Shown here one piece after another: positions 56,171 through 64,000 of a stretch of DNA of 64,000 nt. Under the pieces are notes generated by a model, which saw only the letters and a list, made by a program, of their open reading frames with translations, had not been told where the DNA came from and did no database searches. How positions within the stretch are numbered: the stretch's first letter is position 1; each line of letters starts with the position of its first letter. Source of the DNA: Melitaea cinxia (taxonomy: Eukaryota > Arthropoda > Insecta > Lepidoptera > Nymphalidae). The position numbers were made by a program, and so were the translations under genes. The DNA lies in contig NC_059409.1 in assembly GCF_905220565.1 (NCBI RefSeq), positions 1,061,501-1,125,500 of the forward strand. Reading direction: 5' to 3'.

Positions 56171-56799
56171 TATATATCGTCTTAGTTATAGCTTAGTTAA
56201 TCAAAAGTTACGTTGCGATTTTAAATATAGATTCTGCTAAAAACGATTTGAAATATATATTTATAATTTCTGCGTATTACCTAAGTACTTTTTCTTTCTC
56301 ATTATAGTGTAGTTTTTCAAAACCTTTGATACATAGTCTGTAATAATGAATATTTTAATCATTCATTAATATTGATAGCTAATTTACTTTTTTGATCTTT
56401 TATATTCAGTATCGATGTTGAATTATAATCAGACAATGATAGCTTTTATCTTCACGAGTTATTGATAAATTAATTGACCTATCATAATATAATTATATAT
56501 CTCAGTGTTAGTAATAATAGTCAATTCCATTCAGGCTTATCAACTGTACAATGTTTGACAGTTTTTTCTCTAATAAATAGACAAGTTCTATCAGTGCGAA
56601 GTGAAAATAAATTCTTTTTAAAAGATTGGTTTGCCTGTATGTCTTTACGATCGTTTCCGTATTACATATATCTCTAATCCGTAACCAAAGCTATACAAAA
56701 CCTACACATTATTTTAGTAAGGTATTATTTTAGTAAGAAGATACTGTAATCTGTATTCATATTCCTATTTAAAATATCATACCCATAACATTGTTTCGG
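56171..56799. other. Unassigned DNA
   Basis: No recognised repeat or exon. Confidence 0.45.
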
Positions 56800-56945
56800 A
56801 AACACTTAATACATACACACATACCCTGACCATCAAAACACTTGTATTGCACAGACAAAAATTCGTCATGAGCAGAAATCGACGCTGCAACCGCTAACGT
56901 AACAGACCCGCCGCTACCGCTAAGGTAAAACTACCCGTACTTTTA
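56800..56945 (-). repeat. tRNA-like SINE head, degraded
   Basis: On the minus strand GGTTGCAGCGTCGATTTCTG is a worn B-box region, followed by gcaatacaagtgttttgatg and tcagggtatgtg. Confidence 0.5.
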
Positions 56946-57462
56946 GCAATCTATTGTCATATAATAACTTCATTTACGTATATCAACATTTTGTTAATAA
57001 TAATTCAAACATGTATTTTTATATGAATGAATTAGGCTGTCGGTTCCGTGTTAAGGCGTGTAAGTGTAAACTTGGAACCGGTTAGTCTTCCTGTCTCTAC
57101 GAAAACGGAATTCCCTAACTGTATTAATTTATATTATAAACTAAAATAATATCATACAGTTATATTTGTTCGTTATATATTACTTAAAAGCATGACAAGT
57201 GTATTTGTTACTTCTTTGAGTATGCTAATCTCGTGATATAACTCACTTTGAGAAGCGTAACAGTACGGTTATAAAATTATGTATGTCAAACTTAGTCATG
57301 ATTTAATTTGATTGTTTTAATAAAATGTGACTTCTTTACCACAGAATTTTTCAATAATATTTTCTTTGTCATCATCTTCATCATCATCGTCTAAGATACT
57401 AAAGTCTTAGTCGTGCCTTGGCTATCTGTCTTCAGCTTGCACCCTCCAGCTCCTCATACGGT
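56946..57462. other. Unassigned DNA
   Basis: No recognised repeat or exon. Confidence 0.45.
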
Positions 57463-57570
57463 TACGATTAAGACCGTAAAATCCCACGGTTGGGCATTGG
57501 CCTCAACGTGTAGGAGAAGATTGGAGTTAAATCCACCACGCTGCTCTACTGCTGGTTGGAGGATATGTTC
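57463..57570 (-). repeat. SINE-family tail
   Basis: gaccgtaaaatcccacggtt, gggcattggcctcaacgtgt and aatccaccacgctgctctac are the antisense tail. Confidence 0.7.
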
Positions 57571-57584
57571 TCTATTATGAGTAA

Positions 57585-57665
57585 CGAACTTTTCGTAACG
57601 CTCTCGTCACACATTCACCACCTTACTCCCCGAGTCAAGCGTACGTAAGGAAGTTTTACTTCAAA
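57585..57665 (-). repeat. CGCTTGACTTGGGGAGTA repeat, antisense copy
   Basis: TTTTCGTAACGCTCTCGTCA and caccttactccccgagtcaa gcgt match the reverse complement of 22488-22575 and 43483-43600. Confidence 0.6.
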
Positions 57666-57687
57666 AATCAAATAATGATAAGAAGCA

Positions 57688-57972
57688 TAATTGTGTTTGC
57701 TAGTAAACGAAAAAAATCGACTTCTATTATATTGACAAGTACGTACTACGTAAGTAGACCAAAAAAATTAACAAACGCACTATTTGCCGCTACGTTTCCC
57801 CTCAATTTCTCTGGGATGCCATTATTCCCTTGGGATATCTCCTTTCCAATAAAAAAGATTCAGCAAAATTGGTTCAGAAACGACGAAATTATTTCCGAAC
57901 ACACATTAAAAAATATTTATATAAATACGATCGAATTGAGAAGCCTTCTCCTTTTTTGAAGTCAGTTAAAAA
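57688..57972 (+). repeat. AACCGACTTC-type repeat, short copy
   Basis: ttgtgtttgctagtaaacga and atcgacttctattatattga at the start, gatcgaattgagaagccttc and tttgaagtcagttaaaaa at the end. A deletion inside joins the cctcaatttctctgggatgc module to ggatatctcctttccaataa. Confidence 0.8.
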
Positions 57973-58239
57973 AAGTTTATAACATTTCCAGTACAGTCGA
58001 ACTGATGAGCTAGTCTTTATCAAAAAACATAGTAGACAGCAAGTGTAGGTAACTGTTTAAATGTGAAAGCATTAGATCCTAGGTCCACCTAGGGCAGCGG
58101 GGTTCGTTCACCCCGCATTCCGGGCTAGCCTGTAGGTCCCGGTTTTGCAGCTTACCTAAGGCTCTATGCACATGAAAAACAGTAAAAATGTTACTATATA
58201 GATTCTTCGGTGTTGTGACGATTATTTTGTTAACATCTG
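57973..58239. other. Unassigned DNA with a GC-rich patch
   Basis: 58080-58150 (tccacctagggcagcggggt) is GC-rich and contains GGGGTTCGTTCACCCC, a perfect short hairpin. Identity unknown. Confidence 0.4.
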
Positions 58240-58578
58240 ATGACAACACGTTAACGCAACGATCACAGCCTGTTTTGTAGCTTTTGTGCCGACGGTTGCG
58301 GATTCGAACCCGCACATGACAAATATTTGTATTGGCCCTACAGATGTTTGCCGTGGTCTGGGTGTTTGTGCAGTCCTTGTGAGTCTCCCCACCGTGCCTT
58401 GGAGAGCACGTTAAGCCGTCGGTCCCGTTGTTATCATGAACACCTGATAGCGATCGTTACTCATAGTAGGGAATATATCCGCTAACCCGCATTGGAGCAG
58501 CGTGGTGGATTACGCTCTGATCCCTTTCCTACATGGCGAAAGAGGCCTATGTCCAGCACTAGGATATTACAGGCTGAA
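58240..58578 (+). mobile_element. tRNA-headed SINE, nearly complete
   Basis: AACGCAACGATCACAGCCTG and GGTTGCGGATTCGAACCCGC form the tRNA-like head. Then tggtctgggtgtttgtgcag, gagagcacgttaagccgtcg, ggagcagcgtggtggattac and a tail ending gatattacaggctgaag. I could not see a clear target-site duplication. Confidence 0.8.
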
Positions 58579-59104
58579 GTGAAGCATGGTCACCAGAATT
58601 CTTCGAAATCATAGAATGTTTTGAGGTACAAGTGATTACATTGGTTTTGATGTGCACAGGTCTTTACAATTGTGCACATAGAAAGCTCGAGAATTATATG
58701 ATTGTTTTTACGGTGAGATAGCGGTCGCGGGTTCAAAGCCGTGTTATCAATTGGAGCGCCTGCGATAAGACCCGTTTGAGAGTAATTACTTGTACTTTCA
58801 AGAAAAATATTTTATATACCTTTCAATATTATTCTTATTATACCTGAGACTTGTTTGTATATTTTAATTTTGAAGATAAAATCTGATTGAATCAGTTCAA
58901 TTATATATCAAAAGTTATAACGAAAATCGTAATCGGACATTTTTTTATTCAAGCGCGTTTCAAACATACTTTTTTTTGTACAACAAAATTTTATTTAATC
59001 TCGTCGGACATTTTGTCGTCGTGCTTAAAATTCGCAGTTTCGATTTCCCTTTGATGCAAGACCGCGACAATGGGTCAAACAAATTTAAAAAAAAATATCA
59101 TATT
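58579..59104. other. Unassigned DNA
   Basis: A B-box-like GCGGGTTCAAAGCC lies near 58727, without other SINE sequence. Confidence 0.4.
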
Positions 59105-59385
59105 TAACATGGGCGTGGAGGCGACTAAACACTGCGCTTTGCAGGTTTGATTCGCGCTCGGGATGAATATTTATTTGTATTTGTATAAATATTTATTTCC
59201 GGTATGGAAGTCTGTCCTTGTGTGTCTATTTATCTACCCACCGTGCCTCTGGAGCACGTTAAACTATTGGTTCCAGTTGTTAGTGATCGTTATTCATAAT
59301 AATGATTGATTAAGCCACAATCCTTCTCCTAAATGGGGAAAGAGGCCTATGCCCAGCAGTGGGATGTTACAAGCTGAATCGTGAT
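59105..59385 (+). repeat. tRNA-headed SINE family, diverged copy
   Basis: GCAGGTTTGATTCGCGCTCG is a B-box relic. Then gtctgtccttgtgtgtctat, accgtgcctctggagcacgt and aaagaggcctatgcccagca, with gtgggatgttacaagctgaa. Confidence 0.75.
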
Positions 59386-59689
59386 CGAACCAGTAATAGT
59401 TAAGTACAAAAACCAAGTTGTCTGAAAGTCTCTAGTGATTTGCATGCGCCGTTAGTTCTTGCGGTTAGACCACAGGGATAGATTTGTAAATAGCGCCTAG
59501 GTAATAGAGGTGGTCTGACTAGCTGGTGTTCATTACAACGCAATTTTAGTTACCTCGGCCGTCGTAAAAAGTGTTATGTTGGGCTATTATAGCAATGAAA
59601 TGAAACTTCATCACATTTAATATTAATCGACAATAATAAGGATGTGTAATGATTATGTAGTGTTCATTATGTGTTTAATATAAATTACA
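59386..59689. other. Unassigned DNA
   Basis: No recognised repeat or exon. Confidence 0.4.
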
Positions 59690-60267
59690 GAGGTAGGGTA
59701 AAATGCAGAAGATAGCCATACAAGTAAAAATTAAAAAAAGTAATAATTCTAAGTAGTTTTGTATTCTTATGGTGAGTAAGAGTAAGATTGCCAGAGTACC
59801 TGGGTGCTTTTTGTTGACAGCAGGGGTAAGGTGGATAACCTGCTCTTAGTGTTAGAGGCGTTCATAGGCTACGGTAAGTGCGTACCATCAGACGGTACGC
59901 TAGTTTGTAATATGCTTCAGCCTGTAATATCCCACTACTGGGCATAGGTCTCTTTCCCCATGTAGGAGAAGGATCAGAGCTTAATCCACCACGCTGCTCC
60001 AATGCGGGATGGCGGATATATTCCCTACTATGAGTAACGATCGCTATCAGGTGTACATGATAACAACCGGGACCGATGGCTTAACGTGCTCTCCGAGGCA
60101 CGGTGGGGAGACCCACAAAGACTGCACAAACACCCAGACCACGGCAAACACCTGTATGGCCAATATAAATGTTTGTCATGAGCGGGGATCGAACCCGCAA
60201 CCGCCAACGCAACAGATACAATCCACGGCTGTAACCGTTGCGCCAACGCGGCATCAACGCTAGTTTG
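59690..60267 (-). repeat. GTCGGCAAACAAGC family copy with a SINE inserted in its end
   Basis: ttacagaggtagggtaaaat, ggtgagtaagagtaagattg and ggcgttcataggctacggta identify the family; it ends cagacggtacgctagtttg. A complete SINE follows and the last 11 bases are repeated after it. Confidence 0.7.
59908..60256 (-). mobile_element. Complete tRNA-headed SINE with an 11-bp target-site duplication
   Basis: ACGCTAGTTTG is present at 59897-59907 and 60257-60267. On the minus strand the head is GCGTTGGCGCAACGGTTACA (A box) and GGTTGCGGGTTCGATCCCCG (B box). Next come ggccatacaggtgtttgccg, gtctgggtgtttgtgcagtc, cctcggagagcacgttaagc and tgatagcgatcgttactcat, with the tail ending atgcccagtagtgggatatt and acaggctgaag. 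This is the best reference copy of the family in the window. Confidence 0.9.
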
Positions 60268-60321
60268 AAACCGTAGTATTTAAAAAAAATTTTACGTAAA
60301 ATTTACACATATTTATAAAAC

Positions 60322-60495
60322 ACTAGCTTTTACCTGTGGCTTCGCTCGTATAGATTTTTTTTTAATAAAAAGTATACCATGTTACTTCTAATACCTCCAA
60401 CAATATATACATAAAGTTTCGTGATTATCGGAAGTAGTTTTCACGTGAAAGCGTAACAAACAAACTTACACACATATTTATAATATTAGTAGGGA
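60322..60495 (-). mobile_element. Short Helitron just downstream of the NPC2-like gene
   Basis: Left ACTAGCTTTTACCTGTGGCT with tcgctcgta and right ACACATATTTATAATATTAG then TAGGGA. On the minus strand it starts TC and ends CTAGT. Confidence 0.75.
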
Positions 60496-60561
60496 TAAAT
60501 AAATAATTAAAATCTTATCTATAAAGTATTTAGACCAATTTTAGCAGTTATTCTTTGTGTA

Positions 60562-60567
60562 TTTATT
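60562..60567 (-). promoter_or_regulatory. Probable poly(A) signal of the NPC2-like gene
   Basis: AATAAA on the minus strand lies 86 bp past the stop codon, in a context of TCATCAAATAAATACAC. A GAA/TTC microsatellite (60597-60616) lies between stop and signal. Confidence 0.6.
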
Positions 60568-60652
60568 TGATGATTAAGGACCGAAATTTAAATACATTCT
60601 TCTTCTTCTTCTTCTTAAAATGGCTTTCAAATTTAAATATAATTAAAGCAGT

Positions 60653-63600
60653 TTATTTAAATACGTTGACGTTTAAAGTAAAACAACAGGCTTCAGTTTC
60701 GTCGTTCTCGTTCCAAAGTCTCACTTGTATCGGAAATTTACCCTGAAAGCAAATTAAATAATTAAATGAAAAAAATTTGGCCATAGAATATAAAATTGCT
60801 GTTTAAATGAAGAATGTTGCCAGCAGCTTGCCATCGTTGCTCCTAGACTAGATTATGACCACATTTACACGTTATTTTTGAATAAGATTTGTGTTGTCAA
60901 TAGGTACAATACTTTTATTTGTATATAGATAAATTATTTTGTATGGAACAGTCTATGGTTGAGTGAGAGATGACATGTGAGGGAAGGTTATGAAGGAAAC
61001 CAAACCCAATGAAAGTCGATCAAACACTAAATTTATTAAGATTATTTTGAGTATATATAGGCAGAAGTAAAGACGTCATTTGACGTCATTCGTAGCAAAC
61101 AAATATCAATTTCATTAGAAATCTGCATAAGTAAAATAACAATTTCGTAATAAATCAGCTATATTAAAGAGGTTACTAATTAGCAAAACAATCATATTGC
61201 TCAATGTGCGTTAACCCGTACATATTTATTGCATTTCATATTTTCATGTATTCTAAATTAATGGAAATAAAATCGTTTCACATCTACTACTTACGTAATG
61301 CTTCTTTTCATAAACGAAGTCGATATCCATAACTTGTCTAACATTGTCTTCCAGGGGACACGAGGAGTACTCGCAGGCGTCGACAGGAGGCGTCACAACG
61401 GTGTCGAATGATCCTGTATTCTGGTTGTCACTGACGATAGACAGCATCAACTTATTTGCTTCGAAACCTGCACACAATGTCTTTAAGATTGAATTACTGT
61501 TTTAGCTTTTAATATAATTCTTATTGTTGTTCTTAATATTATTTTTAAATAACTTTTCTAAATATTTCCTCTTATTTCAGGCAGTGTAGTGAAACATTAT
61601 AAATAAATCTACGAGCACATATTACAGAACAAGTTCGAAGACATGTATATTCACTAATCCACAATGTAGCGGAAGTAGATTTAGCTTTGTAACAGAATAT
61701 AAAAACATTACTGGTATAGATAATCCAAGGTTGGATAAAATAATAAAATTGGGTATTTAGGGAAAACACTTAAGGAAATTTCTTTTGTTGTTTTATTTGA
61801 GTAAAAAAAAAAACTTACGTGGTGTGAAGTCAAATGCCAAAGTGTATGGTTTATTTCGTCTCAGTAAACAGAATCCCGGACCGTCCGGACAGGGATCCAT
61901 TTTTACACTGTGTATGCTACATTTATTTGGGTTCACTGAAAAATTATGAATATGTGTTAGTTGTATTAAAGTATCACTAGAAACAAAATATTGTAAACAA
62001 TTTTAAAGTTATGACGTGAAAGTTGGATGTAAGGTAAATTGAACACCGCATACTTGGTTTTCTCAAAACTAAAGTAGTTGTCCAAACCAGTCAGGTATCT
62101 ATGAAGAAGCGTATAACTTAAAATATCTCATTTGTCATAAGCATGCAATGCACTGTCAAATATTTTCCTATTATTAAATATTAGGTTCTTTATTGCCTCC
62201 ACTGGTGACAAGAGGGCTGGTGCATTTTTTATCCAGAGAATCGTCATAGCGATTCAACGGGGAAATGCTGTCAGCATTCTTGGTACAATTCCTCGCGGAC
62301 ATGATTTCTACCAAAACTATTTACTTATTTATTTACACTCTCGCACACCAATACAAGGTTTTAACAGTATTACAAATGATATATAAAAATAGAATTTGCA
62401 TCAGTTGCAACAGGCGGCCTTATCGCTAATATAGCGATCTCTTCCAGGCAACCTTTGGACAGAGGACTAAATAAGAAGTGTGGGATGGGGCGCAAAAATG
62501 TTATATAACATACACATGAACATATTATACTCATATACGTACATATACACCACATATATATATACATACATATACACATATAAATACACATGCACATACA
62601 CACATACATATACACACACAAATACATATATATCTATAAAAAGCTTAATAAATTTTAACTTGCTTAAATGAAAGACAAAAATACAGTAGGTACTGATATA
62701 AATATGTATAATATTTAATAATAAAAATAACTTTTCTTCTTAATGTATATTATAAATATAAAAGGATCTGAAATATATCCCTGTGAAAGACCGATTTATG
62801 TCCATCTAGTCTTTTCCACAATTCTACATTCAGTAATGTCGTTTTAATTAACTACGTAATATTAATCGGTAAAACAGGGTTTCCCTTCTCCATTAGACCT
62901 GCTCCCTTTGTAGCCATAGGGCTTCCAGAAAAGTGAATTCTGCCAAACCTGTACCTCATTAAATATCTGTCTTGTTTTTGTGAGACGATTGAAGAATCTG
63001 ATCCCACAAATAAACATAATCATGTCATTCAAAACTTGTATAAGTGTTAGTAGCGAACTGGACTTCCCATGCCATAATATATTTCAAGCCACCTAAGAGT
63101 GTTTTGCCATTTTAGGATATGACTTCCTTTCTATACCTGTTTTATGGGGGCGGTGAAGTAATTAAACGTCAAAGCAGTCGAATTTACGGTCACATAGTAT
63201 TAGTACAGATTCGTAACAAGCCCTGGACTTTTATGGTAAGATTGTGGGCCAGTGCCATAGGATAGTGAGTGGATCAAATATTCAATTTAAACGATGGTGA
63301 GTATGAAATGGTAGCATAAATTACATTACATTGTATACAAATTCTCTGATATCATATTTTTATGTATTTTGGAATGGAATCAAATGTTAATTAACTACTC
63401 ACTTCAGCCTATTGCAGTCCACTGCTGGACATGCCTCACAAGTTCGTGCCAAAAATGGCGTGAACTCATGTGTACTGCCCATAGTCAACACGCTGGGCAG
63501 ACATTAATTGATCGTATTGGTGATATGCGATAAACATAAAAAAGTTACAAGAATAATTGCTGTAGCTACCTTACGTAATCTTAGCGAAGATCACGGTGCT

Positions 63601-63822
63601 ACATATTTCTGCCCATTAGAAAAAAACAAAGACTCTTTTCTCATGGGATGCTAAATCATAAAGCATACTGTGTAGAGAAAGACGCAATGTAACAATTTTA
63701 TTACAAGAAAAATATAAAAACGAAAGAAACTTACCATCTTTACAGAATTTCCTATTTACATATTCCGAATTGATGAAACTAAAAACGCAAAAAAGAAAAA
63801 ATACTACTAATCTTGCGTCCAT
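60653..63822 (-). CDS. ML-domain protein, NPC2 / MD-2-related lipid-recognition family (4 exons, 155 residues)
   Basis: Exons in order are 63735-63822, 61819-61935, 61295-61467 and 60653-60742, with intron phases 1, 1 and 0. All introns are GT-AG with strong donors (GTAAGTTTC, GTAAGTTTT, GTAAGTAGT) and acceptors (TTTTTCAG, GTGTGCAG, GCTTTCAG). The 468-nt join is open from ATG to TAA. Residues 1-19 are a signal peptide (MDARLVVFFLFCVFSFINS). The mature part has cysteines at 27, 35, 45, 52, 100, 105, 145 and 146. Family landmarks are DPCPDGPGFC (43-52), AFDFTP (63-68), DACEYSSCPL (98-107) and FPIQVRLW (129-136) before a cysteine near the C-terminus. The family folds as a secreted or lysosomal beta-sandwich that binds sterols or other lipids. 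Insects have many paralogues, used in sterol traffic, immunity or chemosensation, and the ecdysteroid-regulated ESR16 group is one of them. I cannot tell which paralogue this is. The start has a good context (GCAGAATGG). No N-glycosylation sequon is seen. The gene looks intact. Confidence 0.95.
62201..62480 (+). pseudogene. LINE reverse-transcriptase C-terminal fragment plus 3' UTR, inside intron 1
   Basis: The plus strand reads TGDKRAGAFFIQRIVIAIQR, then GNAVSILGTIPRGHDF, open to a TAA at 62384-62386. The block AGAF-QR-AIQRGNA-S-LGT is the C-terminal end of a common lepidopteran non-LTR reverse transcriptase as I remember it. The following sequence (gcggccttatcgctaatata, gcgatctcttccaggcaacc) is the matching 3' UTR, also found in scraps at 3280-3330 and 13195-13230. 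Only about 35-40 codons are coding; the rest of the open frame is probably UTR. It lies antisense to the NPC2-like gene. Confidence 0.65.
62508..62640. repeat. CATA/CACATA-type microsatellite in intron 1
   Basis: About 130 bp made of atacatatacacatata-like words. Reading frames over it give tyrosine/isoleucine/threonine runs and are not genes. Confidence 0.9.
63401..63505 (-). repeat. RTE-tail element, 3' end, in intron 1
   Basis: TTCAGCCTATTGCAGTCCAC, tgctggacatgcctcacaag and aaaaatggcgtgaactcatg, then caacacgctgggcaga. In the same orientation as the host gene. Confidence 0.8.
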
Positions 63823-64000
63823 TCTGCTTAGGATTCAATTAGTAAATGAAAGGGTCGCTAAATGCGATTCGTTCACACACAGTTAAACCGAACTTGTTAT
63901 TGTACCTAGAATATAATTATTTCACTGATAACACTTTGATCTGGTGTCTGTTGTATGTAACGCCTGCAAATGTCAAATAACACACGCATTGAATTAGTTA
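63823..64000 (-). promoter_or_regulatory. 5' UTR and possible initiator of the NPC2-like gene
   Basis: On the minus strand TTATCAGTGAAA contains the arthropod initiator word TCAGT (63924-63928), about 100 bp before the ATG. No TATA box is seen in the available upstream bases. The window ends 178 bp above the start codon, so the promoter is incomplete. Confidence 0.3.

Noticed and set aside
59918..60256. tRNA gene suggested by intact A- and B-box sequences
   Set aside because: The head is followed by SINE body and tail, repeats elsewhere in the window, and is flanked by a target-site duplication. It does not close into a full cloverleaf by eye.
60009..60263. 84-codon frame and its opposite-strand partner
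   Set aside because: Both are translations of the complete SINE at 59908-60256; the same peptide appears from the copy at 18842-19179.
61572..61769. 65-codon frame on the minus strand between NPC2-like exons 2 and 3
   Set aside because: It lies in intron 2; the GT-AG join skipping it keeps the ML-domain frame, and its product is not similar to the family.
62370..62671. Tyrosine/threonine-rich reading frames on both strands
   Set aside because: They are translations of the CATA-type microsatellite in intron 1 of the NPC2-like gene.

Overview
The window is AT-rich insect nuclear DNA, almost certainly from a moth or butterfly. The case rests on its interspersed repeats, which I recognise from memory as the usual lepidopteran set: tRNA-headed SINEs, RTE-like LINE ends carrying an EAYVQQW-type C-terminus, short Helitrons ending in CTAGT, a GTCGGCAAACAAGC family, and a modular family bounded by AACCGACTTC. 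Introns use GT-AG sites. There are no operons, bacterial genes, rRNAs or CRISPR arrays.

Only one gene can be rebuilt with confidence. At the right edge (60653-63822, minus strand) four exons join in frame into a 155-residue secreted ML-domain protein of the NPC2 / MD-2-related / ESR16-like group. It has a signal peptide, the expected cysteine framework, a poly(A) signal downstream and a good start context. Its introns carry a LINE C-terminal fragment, a CATA-type microsatellite and an RTE-type tail. Two weaker gene hints exist: a possible noncoding first exon with a consensus donor (about 41197-41500, minus) and an 88-codon reading frame with a signal-like N-terminus (51124-51390, plus).

The remaining roughly 60 kb is a repeat landscape with long stretches of unassigned AT-rich DNA. 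Several insertions show clean target-site duplications (TSDs): 3835-4009, 6642-6945, 8548-8701, 16468-16765 (hAT type), 18842-19179, 22160-22435, 35585-35904 (hAT type), 39286-39592 and 59908-60256. The clearest composite is 28267-31117, where a degraded pogo/Tigger-like transposon with TA duplication sits inside the 3' UTR of a LINE copy, which itself lies inside a Helitron. Other nests are an RTE tail inside a Helitron (39244-39740), a fold-back element inside the AACCGACTTC family (3705-4232) and a SINE inside the GTCGGCAAACAAGC family (59690-60267).

I found no convincing new multi-gene system. The most unusual signals are the repeated subterminal motif of the pogo-like element, SINE tails that match the end of a LINE coding sequence, a discrete ~305-bp RTE-tailed unit, a near-identical ~190-bp sequence present twice 30 kb apart, and a perfect 22-bp palindrome touching a hAT insertion site.
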